DNA of 64,000 bases from Mycolicibacterium grossiae (GTDB taxonomy: Bacteria; Actinomycetota; Actinomycetes; Mycobacteriales; Mycobacteriaceae). The notes under the pieces are model-generated. The model did not search any database, was not told the origin of the DNA, and worked only from the letters and a program-made list of their open reading frames with translations. Position 1 is the stretch's first letter. Every line of letters starts with the position of its first letter. This document shows positions 48,765-57,290 of this stretch, in pieces. Location: NCBI RefSeq assembly GCF_008329645.1, contig NZ_CP043474.1, forward strand, positions 1,240,001 to 1,304,000. The letters are read 5' to 3'. The position numbers were made by a program, and so were the translations under genes.

Positions 48765-49326
48765 GGTCACCTACGTATCGAGTGGCGAAGAGCGCGGCCC
48801 GCTCGGCGTCGGCCCGTTCGGGCGACGGCAGCTCGAGGTCGCGGCTGAGGAAGTCACGGGTGTCGGCGTCGTCGTGGCCCTGCTGGCGCATGCCCTCCAA
48901 CATGAAGGCGTACTGGGCCGAACGGGCGTCCTGGGTGGCGAGCCGGGCGATCACGACGATCTCGTCGGCCAGCTGCGCCTCCGACATCCGGGCGGCCCGC
49001 GGGTGCAGTTCGATGCGGCTGATGCGGCCGTCCAGGAAGCTGGTCACGGTGACGGTTCCGGGCGGGTTCGCGACGGTGTACAGCGGCACCGGCACGCCAT
49101 CCTCGATGGGGTCGGCTGCGTGCGTGGGCGGCGGCGGTGTCTCGGGGCCGCCGTAGGTCGGGAAGTCGACGGCCGCTAGGTCGGAGCCGTGGTCGTCGGC
49201 GGGCGCGGAGAAGTCGAGGGCGCCCAGGTCGTCATCCCCGCTGGCTCCGTAGCCGCGTGCTGCGTCGACGTCCTGGTCGTCCTCGAACCGGCCGTCGCCG
49301 AGGTTGTGCGGCGAGTGCTCCTCCAC
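48757..49326 (-). CDS. espH: ESX-1 protein EspH
   Basis: 189 residues from the GTG at 49326, preceded by AGGAGAGG. The N-terminal 75 residues are acidic and probably disordered. The C-terminal half is a YbaB/EbfC-like helical and strand region (TVTVTSFLDGRISRIELHP) seen in Rv3867. It lies between espG1 and eccA1, as in other ESX-1 loci. Reports in M. marinum link EspH to stability and export of EspE/EspF. The upstream longer frame overlaps espG1 and was not used. Confidence 0.88.
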   Translation of the reverse strand: MEEHSPHNLGDGRFEDDQDVDAARGYGASGDDDLGALDFSAPADDHGSDLAAVDFPTYGGPETPPPPTHAADPIEDGVPVPLYTVANPPGTVTVTSFLDGRISRIELHPRAARMSEAQLADEIVVIARLATQDARSAQYAFMLEGMRQQGHDDADTRDFLSRDLELPSPERADAERAALFATRYVGDHD

Positions 49327-49346
49327 CGGTGGTGCGCCTCTCCTGG

Positions 49347-50198
49347 TCAGTAGTAGTCGTGTCCGGCGTCGGCCTCGGCGACGCCGCTGTCGAACCAGCC
49401 CTTCGACGGCAGGAACTCGAGCAGCCCGTCGAGGGCCCGCTGCAGGTTCTCCTGCGTGCCGGGAAGGAAGCTGCCGTACAGGTCGCCGTTGACCCGGCGC
49501 GGGATGGAGACGATGCGGCCCTGCCGTGCGTCGAGCACTCCGGCGGCGACGTCCGCGGTGGTGGTGGTACCGCCCGGATGCCGTTCCACTACGGTGATCT
49601 CGACCCAGCCGTGTGGTTCGGCGATCGCCTCGGCATAGGTGCGGGCCGACGTCGGCGCGATGCCGAACTGCCCGAGTTGGTTCGCCGTCGCCGACTCGCC
49701 GAGCCTCTCGGCGACGCCGGTGAGCGGTTCCACGTCGGCGGGCGTTCCGGGTCCGAGTACTGCGGTGACCATCCCGGCCAGGCCGACCTGCGGGGCGATC
49801 CGCTGCAGCACGATGAGGTCCTGGTCGCGTGCGGCGATGACGTGGCGGTCGCCCTTGCGGCACACCGCGAAGCGGATCATCTTGCCGCCCACGTCGCGCC
49901 GCCACCACCGGCACTCGAGCGCGCGGTCGGCGCGGCTCAGCGTGTCGAGCATCGCGGCGACCTCGGGATGGGGTTCACCGAAGACGTCGAGGACGCCCTG
50001 CGCGGTCAGGTCGCGTTCCACCTGTTCCCAGACGAGGTCGCGCAGTTCGGGGATCGGGATGTTCGGCCGGATGCCGAGCGAGGGCGGGAAGTCCATCAGG
50101 TTGAGCTTGTCGGCGATGACGAGGAGTCCGTCGATCGTCACTTCGACGGCGACGACGTCGTCGATGTGCGTGCCGCCGTGCCCGTAGGTGCCGGTCAT
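49347..50198 (-). CDS. espG1: ESX-1 chaperone EspG1
   Basis: 283 residues from the ATG at 50198, matching Rv3866 in length. It is a mixed alpha/beta EspG fold with WEQVERDLTAQGVLD and the WWRRDVGGKMIRFAVCRKGDRHVIAARD strand block. EspG proteins bind the tip of the cognate PPE (here PPE68) in the cytoplasm, keep it soluble and target it to ESX-1. It is two bases downstream of espF. Confidence 0.92.
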   Translation of the reverse strand: MTGTYGHGGTHIDDVVAVEVTIDGLLVIADKLNLMDFPPSLGIRPNIPIPELRDLVWEQVERDLTAQGVLDVFGEPHPEVAAMLDTLSRADRALECRWWRRDVGGKMIRFAVCRKGDRHVIAARDQDLIVLQRIAPQVGLAGMVTAVLGPGTPADVEPLTGVAERLGESATANQLGQFGIAPTSARTYAEAIAEPHGWVEITVVERHPGGTTTTADVAAGVLDARQGRIVSIPRRVNGDLYGSFLPGTQENLQRALDGLLEFLPSKGWFDSGVAEADAGHDYY

Positions 50199-50200
50199 CG

Positions 50201-50518
50201 TCACCTCGGCGGTATCTGTCGACCGATCAGGTCGCCGGTCCACTGGTCGGCGCCGTCGTAGCGGCCGGCCGCCGCCGTCAGGTCCCCGTCGAGCGCCGCG
50301 GAGATCCGCTCCATCGCCGCGCCGGCGGCCACACGCGCGTGCTGCGCGGCGGCCACCGCGGCGGCGGTCGCAGAGCCGATGGCGCCGTGGCTGACGCGGA
50401 CCGCCGTGCCCACGCCCTCGGTGGCACGGGTGGCGGCGCCGATCTCCGCGGCAGCCTGCTGCTGGGTGGCAGCGAGACCGCGCAGGTGCGCAGTGGTGAC
50501 CCGTAGATCGCCTGACAT
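50201..50518 (-). CDS. espF: ESX-1 secretion-associated protein EspF
   Basis: 105 residues from the ATG at 50518. It is a helical EspC/EspF-type WXG100-like small protein (LRVTTAHLRGLAATQQQAAAEIGAA; C-terminal YDGADQWTGDLIG). It pairs with EspE, like EspC with EspA. It lies between espE and espG1, matching Rv3865. It is an ESX-1 substrate in M. marinum. Confidence 0.9.
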   Translation of the reverse strand: MSGDLRVTTAHLRGLAATQQQAAAEIGAATRATEGVGTAVRVSHGAIGSATAAAVAAAQHARVAAGAAMERISAALDGDLTAAAGRYDGADQWTGDLIGRQIPPR

Positions 50519-50552
50519 GTTCGAGACCCCCTCGTCGACCATCTTCCTACCG

Positions 50553-52079
50553 TCACGCCACCGGCGGTGACCCTATTGCGCCGATTGGTTCCACGGTAGC
50601 GCCACCGGAGACACCCATTTCCGCCGGATCACCGCCCACCTGCAGGTCAGCGGGTACGCGGCCGACATTGGCGGTGCCCGGTGCAGCGCCCGCAAACTCC
50701 TCGTCGGGTGCGCCGTCCCGATCCCCGTCGGGGATGCCGTCCCCGTCGTCAGCGTCGGGCACGCCGCGCTCATCGGGCACCCCGTCCTCATCGGGCACGC
50801 CGTCCCCGTCGGCGTCCTTTCCACGTTCTTCGCCGCGTTCGTCGCCGCGGCGGGCCTCGTCACGTGCCTGCTCCTGCAGCGCCTGCTGCACCAGCGTCTG
50901 CACCAGCCCGGCGAGCTGCGCGGCGTTGACACCCGCGGCGGGCAGCGCGCCGGCAGTCGCGGGGACGGCGCCGAGCGGTGCTGCCGGCATCGGGGCTGGG
51001 CCCGGGGCGGCTCCGCCGCTCGAGGCGTCGGTCCCGGCTGGGGCAGGCTCGACGCCGTCGGGCGGATCGTCGAGTGTGCCGCCGAGATCGTGGCGGCACT
51101 CGCGGGGTGGTTCTCCCGGCGGCGCCGAGGACCCGCCGCCTCCCGCTGCACCACCGGATGCACCGGGGGCCGTGCCGGGCACACCCGCTGGCGGGGCGTC
51201 ATCGCGGGCGTCGGCCTCCTCGGGCCGGGCCGACTCGTCGCCGGAGTCCGCGGGTGGCGGGGCGGTCGGGGGTGGTGCCTGCGGCGCCGACTCCTCCCGT
51301 GACAGACCGGCGAGCCCGGACCCGTAACCGGTTGCGAACGAGCGGATCTCGGCGGCGTTCTCGTCGACGCGCGCGGACAGGTCGACGAGTTCGGCGGTGC
51401 ACGCGCCGAGCGCCTTGGTGACCGCGGCGATCTCCATCGCCATCGCGGTGCCGGGACCGACGTACGGCGTCGCGGCGACGAGCATGGTGACGAGACCGAC
51501 GTCGGCCAACCAGTCGCTCTCGTCGTCGAGGGCGGTGCGCGTCGCCGTAATCTGCCCGGCCTCACGCGTCAGCACGGCGTTGATCGCGGCGTCGGCGCGC
51601 ATAGCGGCACCGGTGCGGTCGGCCTGACGGGCGTTCGCGTCGGCGTAGGCGTGCGACCCGCCGCCGGTCCAGCTGTCGTCCGGGTAGGCCGCGTCGAGGG
51701 TTTCGCCCGCGACGCCGAAGCCGCGGGCACCGCGCCCGAACCCGGCACCGTCGTCGGGCGTGCCGACGCCGGTGGTCAGCTTCATCCCCGCGATGGTCGA
51801 CTGGCCGGCGCTGAGGATGGGGGTCTTGGCGCGCTTCAGGAAGCGTGCGATCTCGGGCCGGGACAGGAACGTCCGCGCATCGTCGGCATGGCGGGACAGC
51901 GTGCGGCCGAGCCTGGCCAGATCGGCCAGCCGCCCGGTCGACGAGAAGCGCTGGAAGAGGTTGCCCAGGCCCTCGAGTCCGCCGGCGAGCTCGTCGGCGT
52001 TGGCGACGAGTTCCTTGCCGACTTTGCCGATCTCGACGAGCGCTGCCCCCACGCTCTCGATGTCCTTGGCCAGACCCAT
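50553..52079 (-). CDS. espE: ESX-1 substrate EspE, with Asp-rich repeats
   Basis: 508 residues, with GGAGGGAGGG as RBS. The helical N-terminal EspA/EspE domain carries a WXG motif in DDSWTGGGSHAYADANARQ and a hydrophobic stretch (VTMLVAATPYVGPGTAMAMEI). From about 270 it is Pro/Gly/Ala-rich. Residues 422-462 hold Asp-rich repeats (DADGDGVPDE, DGVPDERGVP, DADDGDGIPD) resembling calcium-binding thrombospondin type-3 repeats. M. tuberculosis EspE (Rv3864) is about 402 residues. It is the first gene of the ESX-1 operon and partner of EspF. Confidence 0.88.
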   Translation of the reverse strand: MGLAKDIESVGAALVEIGKVGKELVANADELAGGLEGLGNLFQRFSSTGRLADLARLGRTLSRHADDARTFLSRPEIARFLKRAKTPILSAGQSTIAGMKLTTGVGTPDDGAGFGRGARGFGVAGETLDAAYPDDSWTGGGSHAYADANARQADRTGAAMRADAAINAVLTREAGQITATRTALDDESDWLADVGLVTMLVAATPYVGPGTAMAMEIAAVTKALGACTAELVDLSARVDENAAEIRSFATGYGSGLAGLSREESAPQAPPPTAPPPADSGDESARPEEADARDDAPPAGVPGTAPGASGGAAGGGGSSAPPGEPPRECRHDLGGTLDDPPDGVEPAPAGTDASSGGAAPGPAPMPAAPLGAVPATAGALPAAGVNAAQLAGLVQTLVQQALQEQARDEARRGDERGEERGKDADGDGVPDEDGVPDERGVPDADDGDGIPDGDRDGAPDEEFAGAAPGTANVGRVPADLQVGGDPAEMGVSGGATVEPIGAIGSPPVA

Positions 52080-52380
52080 GCCGCCCTCCCTCCGCCACCG
52101 GGGACGCTACCAGCGCCGAACGGGGTTCCGACGCACTAATTTCCAGCCCCTTTAAGGCCGCGGGGAACGGCATCCGACTTACACGGGGCACAGCGCGGCA
52201 CGCGTCGACGCGGCGCACGCCGCCGGACGCTGCGGAGCAGATGGCCGCGGTCAGTGCGTCACGTCGTTTGCTGAGCACGCCGTCGACGGACGGCGGCGGG
52301 TACGGCCGGAGCCCCGACCGGCGGTCGTGGTCGATACTCGTATCGAAGCCGTCAGCCCACCCGGAAGGAGCGCGCGTGCC
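52080..52380. promoter_or_regulatory. 301-base divergent promoter region espE / espI-like
   Basis: The gap between espE (-) and the EspI-like gene (+) holds no ORF of note. It should contain the promoter of the whole ESX-1 operon. It is less GC-rich near 52130-52160 (ACTAATTTCCAGCCCCTTTA), the best place for a promoter. No clear operator palindrome was found. Confidence 0.45.
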
Positions 52381-53865
52381 GTGAGCGACCGCGACGATGC
52401 CCTGCGTCACCAACTCGGGTGGACCGGACCCGAGGAGACCGACTACGAGCCGGCTCCGCCCCAGCCGTCCGTCACCCCGGCGGCACCTCCGCCGAGCCGG
52501 CCGCCGGTCGATCCGGCGCCACGCCCGGTCGGCGACGAACCCGGCGTGACCGGCGCGCCCGCGCACGATGCCCTCCGGCCGTCGGAGCATCCGACCGGCG
52601 AGGTGCGCCAACCACCGCGCTACGGACCCCCGCCGGGGTTCGCGCGGGACGCCGGCCCGCGCGAGCAGCTGTCCCCGGAGCCGCCGTCGCAGTGGAATCC
52701 GCAGCAGCCCGGGTGGCCGCAGCAACCGCCGCCACCGCACCAGCCGCACGTCCCACCGGGCGCGCAGCACGTGCCGCCGCATCCTCCGGCACCGCATCAA
52801 TCCCCGTCACCGCAACGACCGTCCCGACCGGGCGGCCCGCCGCCCGGTGGCACCGGTTCCTGGCAGACGCCATACCCGCAGGACACCCGCGTGCTGCCGC
52901 CCGTGCCGCCCGGCTCGTACGCCGACCGGATCCGCGCGGACCAGTTGGTGCCCGTCAAGCGGACCCCGCCGGGCCGGGGCTGGCGGCGCGCGGTCTTCCG
53001 CATGACCTTCGGACTGGTCAACCTGGGTCCGTCGCCGGAGGAGATCCGTGACGCCGAACTCGAGGCGCGCATCCGCGGTGGGCTGCGCGGCCACTACAAG
53101 ATCGGCGTGATGGGCAAGGGCGGCGTCGGAAAGACGACCGTGTCGGCCAGCCTCGGTTCGGTGTTCGCCGAGCTGCGCCAGGACGACCGCGTCGTGGCCA
53201 TCGACGCCGACACCGCCTTCGGCAAGCTCGGCAGCCGCGTCGATCCGCGCGCCGCGGGATCGTACTGGGAACTCGCCGCCGATCAACACCTCGAGACCTT
53301 CGCCGACGTCCGGAACCGGGTGGGCAGCAATGCCGCCGGTCTGTTCGTCCTCGCCGGCGAGGGCAGCCCGGCGCGGCGGCGCGTGCTGGATCCGGCGATC
53401 TACCGCGAGGCCACCAGTCGACTGGACCGGTACTTCACCATCTCGATCATCGACTGCAGCTCGACGATGGACACGCCCGTGACCCAGGAGGTCCTCCGCG
53501 ACCTCGACGCGATGGTCGTCGTGTCGTCGCCGTGGGTGGATGGCGCCGCGGCGGCCGGGCAGACGCTGGACTGGCTGGCGTCGCGCGGTCTGCATTCGCT
53601 GCTGCAGCGGACGGTCGTGGTGCTCAACGACTCCGACGGCCACGCCGACAAGCGCACCCGCGGCGTCCTCGCCGAGCAGTTCGCGAGCCAGGGGCAGCGG
53701 GTAGTCGAGGTGCCCTTCGACGGGCACCTGCGCCCGGGTGGCGTGATCGAGCGCACGGCCGAGATGGCTCCGGCGACGCGACGGAAGTTCGTCGAGATCG
53801 CCGCGGCGCTCGCCGAACACTTCCCCACCAGTGACGACCGGGAGCGGGCGCGCGACCGGTTCTGA
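52381..53865 (+). CDS. second EspI-type MinD/ParA-like ATPase
   Basis: 494 residues from the GTG at 52381, with GGAAGGAG as RBS. The first 190 residues are Pro-rich with a Pro/His/Gln block. Then come GRGWRRAVFRMTFGLVNLGPSPEE and a deviant Walker A KGGVGKT at 246-252, closely following the EspI layout (GWRR... LSPDE...KGGVGKT). VAIDADTAFGKLG is the switch region. It is divergent from espE and so inserted between espE and the Rv3863-like gene. It probably regulates or energises ESX-1; the function is unproven. Confidence 0.87.
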   Translation: MSDRDDALRHQLGWTGPEETDYEPAPPQPSVTPAAPPPSRPPVDPAPRPVGDEPGVTGAPAHDALRPSEHPTGEVRQPPRYGPPPGFARDAGPREQLSPEPPSQWNPQQPGWPQQPPPPHQPHVPPGAQHVPPHPPAPHQSPSPQRPSRPGGPPPGGTGSWQTPYPQDTRVLPPVPPGSYADRIRADQLVPVKRTPPGRGWRRAVFRMTFGLVNLGPSPEEIRDAELEARIRGGLRGHYKIGVMGKGGVGKTTVSASLGSVFAELRQDDRVVAIDADTAFGKLGSRVDPRAAGSYWELAADQHLETFADVRNRVGSNAAGLFVLAGEGSPARRRVLDPAIYREATSRLDRYFTISIIDCSSTMDTPVTQEVLRDLDAMVVVSSPWVDGAAAAGQTLDWLASRGLHSLLQRTVVVLNDSDGHADKRTRGVLAEQFASQGQRVVEVPFDGHLRPGGVIERTAEMAPATRRKFVEIAAALAEHFPTSDDRERARDRF

Positions 53866-53871
53866 CCGACG

Positions 53872-54627
53872 TCAGCGCCAGTCGAGTTGGCCCACCAGCA
53901 TCTCGATGAGCGCCGTCGCGCGGTCCGGCACCGACTCGCCCGCCTCGGCGGCCACGATCACGTCCTCGGTGACGCCCGCGGCTTGCGCCGTCTCCTCGAC
54001 CGTGAGGTTGGCGTCCCGCCGGGCCGCGTAGAGCCGGTGGGCCAGGGGCGCTCCGGGTGCGGTGGCCGCGTGCCGCGTCAGGTCGTCGATCTGTCGGCGC
54101 ACCCCGCTCAACGCTCGTAGCAGGGGCGATGTCACCCGCCCGATCCGCGCGGCGCGAGCGGCGACGGCCTCCAGCTGACGGAGGTCGGCGAGTATCGACG
54201 AGGCACGGGCGACGAAGTCCGGGTGCGTCACGTCGGGCAGCGTCGCGATCGTGCCGGCCAGTGTGTGCACGGCGGTGTCGACCGCCTGCGCGATGAGCGA
54301 CCCGTCCTCGATTACGCCTGCTTCCGACGACGTGGCGGAGCGCGGTCCGGGAGGTGCGGGCGGTGCGGGGTCGCTGCCGGCACGTAGCCGCGCGATCGTG
54401 CCGGGCGGCCACTGCAGGACCTCCTCGAGCCGCGCGCGGGTGCGCTCACGCGGCCAGCTGCGGCCCTTCTCGAAGGCGATGAGCGCCCCGGCGTTGATGA
54501 TGCCGTCGGCCGCGAGGCGGCGCTGACTGATGTCGAGTTGTCGCCGGCGCGCAGCCGCGGCCGCGCCGGCGCGGACCATGCCGACGTCCACGCCCTCGGT
54601 CCCCTCGGCGGGTTCGACCTCGACCAC
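53872..54627 (-). CDS. double-HTH regulator, Rv3863-like (short form)
   Basis: 251 residues from the GTG at 54627, preceded by AAGGTGAAGG (a GTG at 54660 is an alternative). An N-terminal XRE-like HTH (RRRQLDISQRRLAADGIINA; FEKGRSWPRERTRARLEEVL) and a C-terminal second XRE-like HTH (LYAARRDANLTVEETAQAAG) flank a helical middle. It resembles Rv3863 as I recall it, which has an extra N-terminal region missing here. It lies codirectional with espE and divergent from whiB6. A regulatory role in ESX-1 is inferred. Confidence 0.8.
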   Translation of the reverse strand: MVEVEPAEGTEGVDVGMVRAGAAAAARRRQLDISQRRLAADGIINAGALIAFEKGRSWPRERTRARLEEVLQWPPGTIARLRAGSDPAPPAPPGPRSATSSEAGVIEDGSLIAQAVDTAVHTLAGTIATLPDVTHPDFVARASSILADLRQLEAVAARAARIGRVTSPLLRALSGVRRQIDDLTRHAATAPGAPLAHRLYAARRDANLTVEETAQAAGVTEDVIVAAEAGESVPDRATALIEMLVGQLDWR

Positions 54628-54929
54628 GTGGACGCCTTCACCTTTCGACAACCGCTGCACTGCTACGCGTTCGGGTCCACATTAGCGGTGACAAGACTCT
54701 TCCGTAACCGTTGCGATGACATGGTTACAACCGTGTCATTGCGCTGGTTGCGATGTGCGCGGCGTGTCTCGCAAGGGCAAGCTTGAACCGGATTCGCGTC
54801 TGAGGTGCGGCGAAGCGCCCGTACCGGATTGCTTCGGTTTCACGTAAAACCGTTGCATCGCTACGGTTAGTGCGCTACGGTCAGACCATCGCGCCACCGA
54901 GTACGCGGCGCTCGACCCGAGGAGAATCC
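54628..54929. promoter_or_regulatory. whiB6 / HTH divergent promoter with inverted and direct repeats
   Basis: An inverted repeat at 54713-54742 has arms of 14 bases (left GCGATGACATGGTT, right AACCGTGTCATTGC; 12 of 14 pairs match) around AC. The motif GTTGCGATG occurs at about 54710 and 54747, with GTTGCATCG at 54852. CGCTACGGT(T/C)AG occurs twice at 54859-54870 and 54873-54884. The clustering suggests binding sites for one or more regulators of this divergent region. Confidence 0.6.
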
Positions 54930-55220
54930 ATGAACGCAATCGGCCTGGACGGACTGCCGGTCGGCGAGTGCACGCGTGATCCCGACCGGTGGTCCTCCAC
55001 CGCCGACGAGGACGCCAAGGCGATCTGCCGGGCGTGCCCGCGGCGCTGGGCCTGCGCCCGGGAAGCAGTCGAGCTGCCGCGCGCCGAGGGCCTCTGGGCG
55101 GGAATCGTGATCCCCGAGGGTGGCCGCGGCCGGACGTTCGCCCTGGGGCAGCTGCGCTCGCTCGCCGAGCAGAACGGCTACACGGTCCGCCCACGCCGGG
55201 TCTTCCTCGAGTCCGCCTGA
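54930..55220 (+). CDS. whiB6: WhiB-family iron-sulfur regulator WhiB6
   Basis: 96 residues from the ATG at 54930 (RBS GAGGAG); a GTG at 54870 would give 116 residues, the length I recall for Rv3862c. Four cluster Cys are at 14, 33, 36 and 42 (CxxC between 33 and 36). The GLWAGIVIPEGG turn and a basic AT-hook-like C-terminal segment follow. WhiB6 is a 4Fe-4S redox sensor that controls ESX-1 genes in M. tuberculosis and M. marinum. Its place beside the ESX-1 operon supports the same role. Confidence 0.93.
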   Translation: MNAIGLDGLPVGECTRDPDRWSSTADEDAKAICRACPRRWACAREAVELPRAEGLWAGIVIPEGGRGRTFALGQLRSLAEQNGYTVRPRRVFLESA

Positions 55221-55551
55221 CGCCGGCCTCGCTGCCGTGTTTCGAGGGGACGGCAGCGGGGTCGGCCGATGGCGGAACAAAACCGGAACGGTCCCCGTTG
55301 AGAAGTGCGACGGTCCCGGACAATGCCCCGGGTACCACCCCAGAAAGTCGCCGCGAGCGACCACTTGCCGAGAGGCGCACTGACGGGACCGTCCCAAAGA
55401 ACCGCCGGCGTACGCGCGCCGGCGGTTCTTTCGCGTTCGGGCAAGCATTCGATCGCGCCACGGCGCCATCCCGAGCCGTCCTCCTGTGGACGAACTCGCC
55501 ACTGTGGATGAACGCCCCGGCCTGTCGGCCCGCGTTCCTAGCGTGAGCGGC
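55221..55551. other. 331-base region with whiB6 terminators and repeated ACGGTCCC motif
   Basis: It has no gene. It holds a hairpin at 55231-55257 (arms GCTGCCGT/ACGGCAGC) after whiB6. It also holds ACGGTCCC at about 55289 and 55310, then the inverse GGGACCGT at about 55385, and a strong terminator at 55396-55431. A small non-coding RNA ending at that terminator is possible. Confidence 0.5.
55396..55431. terminator. strong hairpin terminator
   Basis: A perfect 15-base-pair stem (left arm 55396-55410, AAAGAACCGCCGGCG; right arm 55417-55431) encloses the 6-base loop TACGCG. The right arm ends GTTCTTT, giving a short U run on the plus strand. It could end transcription from whiB6 or from a small RNA. 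Confidence 0.85.
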
Positions 55552-55980
55552 ATGACGTACTGGATCAACACGGTCAGCCGCGGGCACGTCGAACGCGGCG
55601 TGGCCGGCGGCTTCACGCAGGCCAATCACGGTAGGCCGCACCCGCTGCGCAGGATGGCGGAGGACGACTGGATCGCGTTCTACTCGCCCAAGACCGACTA
55701 CCCCGACGGTGCGCCGCTGCAGGCGTTCACCGCGCTCGGGCAGGTCTGCGACGACGAGATCTTTCAGGTCGACGTGCCTCAGGTCGACCGCGAACCCGCC
55801 TTCCAGCCTTGGCGACGCCGCGTGCGCTACCTCGACGTCATCGAGGCCCCCGTCCGGCCGCTGATCGACGAACTCGGCTTCATCACCGACCGCTCGAACT
55901 GGGGCGTCCGGTTCCGCTCCGGGCTCTTCGCCATCGACCAGCGTGACTTCGAGGTGATCCGCGACGCGATGGCCCCCTGA
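55552..55980 (+). CDS. EVE-domain protein
   Basis: 142 residues from the ATG at 55552. It has the PUA-like EVE pattern YWINTVSRGHVERGVAGGFTQ, the conserved GDWIAFYSP-like segment (DDWIAFYSPKTDYPD) and ALGQVCDDEIFQ. EVE domains bind modified nucleobases in DNA or RNA (for example m5C) and often accompany restriction or RNA systems; none is adjacent here. It ends 29 bases before the pirin gene. Confidence 0.85.
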   Translation: MTYWINTVSRGHVERGVAGGFTQANHGRPHPLRRMAEDDWIAFYSPKTDYPDGAPLQAFTALGQVCDDEIFQVDVPQVDREPAFQPWRRRVRYLDVIEAPVRPLIDELGFITDRSNWGVRFRSGLFAIDQRDFEVIRDAMAP

Positions 55981-56009
55981 CCGCTCGAGCCCGGACTACG
56001 CTGGTCGCC

Positions 56010-56984
56010 GTGAGCAACACCGAGGCGGCTCCCGACGAAGTCGTGTGCGGGACATCGCCGTTCACCGGTGTCCTGCACCCGCGCGACGTCCCACTCGGCG
56101 GTCCGCGCGCGATCCGGGTCCGGCGCACGCTGCCCCAGCGGGACCGCACGATGGTCGGAGCCTGGTGCTTCGCCGACCACTACGGTCCGCACGTCCTCGC
56201 CGCAGGCACCGGGATGGACGTCCCGCCGCACCCGCACACCGGGCTGCAGACCGTCAGCTGGCTGTTCGACGGTGAGATCGAGCACCGCGACAGCGGCGGC
56301 GTGCACGCACTGGTGCGCCCGGGCGAACTCAACCTGATGACTGCCGGTGCCGGCATCTGCCACTCCGAGGTGTCCACGTCGGCGTCGCGGACGCTGCACG
56401 GCGCGCAACTGTGGTTGGCCCTGCCCGATGCCGACCGCCACGCCGACCGCGACTTCGCGCACTTCGCGCCGCCCGTGGCCACCGTGGGCGACGGCGTCTC
56501 CGCACGCGTGTTCCTCGGCGAACTGGCGGACCGGCGCTCCCCCGTACACACCTTCACTTCGCTGCTCGGCGCGCAGCTCGACCTCGCACCCGGCGCCTCC
56601 ATCACCCTCGACGTCGACCGCGACTTCGAGCACGGCGTGCTCGCCGACACCGGCGACGTCACGGCCGGCGGCACACCACTCGACGCGGGCGACCTCTGGT
56701 TCCAGTCCCCCGGCGTCGACACCGTCACGCTGGCCAATTCGGGTGACGGTCCGGCGCGGGTGCTGCTGCTGGGTGGTCCACCGTTCGGCGAGGACATCGT
56801 CATGTGGTGGAACTTCGTCGGCCGGAGCCACGACGAGATCGTCGAGTACCGCGCGCAGTGGCAGTCCGCCGACGCGCGTTTCGGCGCCGTCAGCGGGTAC
56901 CCGGGAGACCGCCTGCCCGCGCCGCCACTGCCCAACGGCAGGCTGCGTCCCCGCCCGCACACCGGAACCCGAGGAGCCCCATGA
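56010..56984 (+). CDS. pirin family protein
   Basis: 324 residues from a GTG. It is a bicupin with the metal ligands in DVPPHPHTGLQTVSWLFDGEIEHRDS (two His) and later His/Glu in TAGAGICHSEVS. Members bind Fe(II) and some have quercetinase activity or act as regulators. Its stop overlaps the GNAT gene start (ATGA), making a two-gene operon. The substrate is unknown. Confidence 0.88.
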   Translation: MSNTEAAPDEVVCGTSPFTGVLHPRDVPLGGPRAIRVRRTLPQRDRTMVGAWCFADHYGPHVLAAGTGMDVPPHPHTGLQTVSWLFDGEIEHRDSGGVHALVRPGELNLMTAGAGICHSEVSTSASRTLHGAQLWLALPDADRHADRDFAHFAPPVATVGDGVSARVFLGELADRRSPVHTFTSLLGAQLDLAPGASITLDVDRDFEHGVLADTGDVTAGGTPLDAGDLWFQSPGVDTVTLANSGDGPARVLLLGGPPFGEDIVMWWNFVGRSHDEIVEYRAQWQSADARFGAVSGYPGDRLPAPPLPNGRLRPRPHTGTRGAP

Positions 56985-57283
56985 ACCCCGTCACCGACAA
57001 GACCGGCGCACCGGCCACCGTGACCGCCGAGCCCGGCCGCTTCACCATCGCCGTGGAGGGCCGGACCGTCGGGCTCGCCGACTACGTCGACCGCGGCGGC
57101 CGCCGCATCTTCCCGCACACCGAGATCGAGCCGGCCTTCGAGGGCCGCGGCCTGGGCACCATCCTCGTCGCCGAGGCGCTCCGTGCCACGAAGGAGGAGG
57201 GCCTGCGCATCGTGCCGACCTGCTCGATGGTGGCCCACTACGTCGACAAGCACCCCGAGTACGCCGACCTCACCGACGACTGA
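56981..57283 (+). CDS. small GNAT-family N-acetyltransferase (YidJ-like)
   Basis: 100 residues. It is a short single-domain GNAT with the acetyl-CoA pyrophosphate loop FEGRGLGTILVAEAL near residue 50 and CSMVAHYVDKHPEYADL at the C-terminus, the hallmark of the YidJ/Atat-like small group. It is coupled to the pirin gene by an ATGA overlap. The acceptor is unknown. Confidence 0.87.
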   Translation: MNPVTDKTGAPATVTAEPGRFTIAVEGRTVGLADYVDRGGRRIFPHTEIEPAFEGRGLGTILVAEALRATKEEGLRIVPTCSMVAHYVDKHPEYADLTDD

Positions 57284-57290
57284 ACACCCG

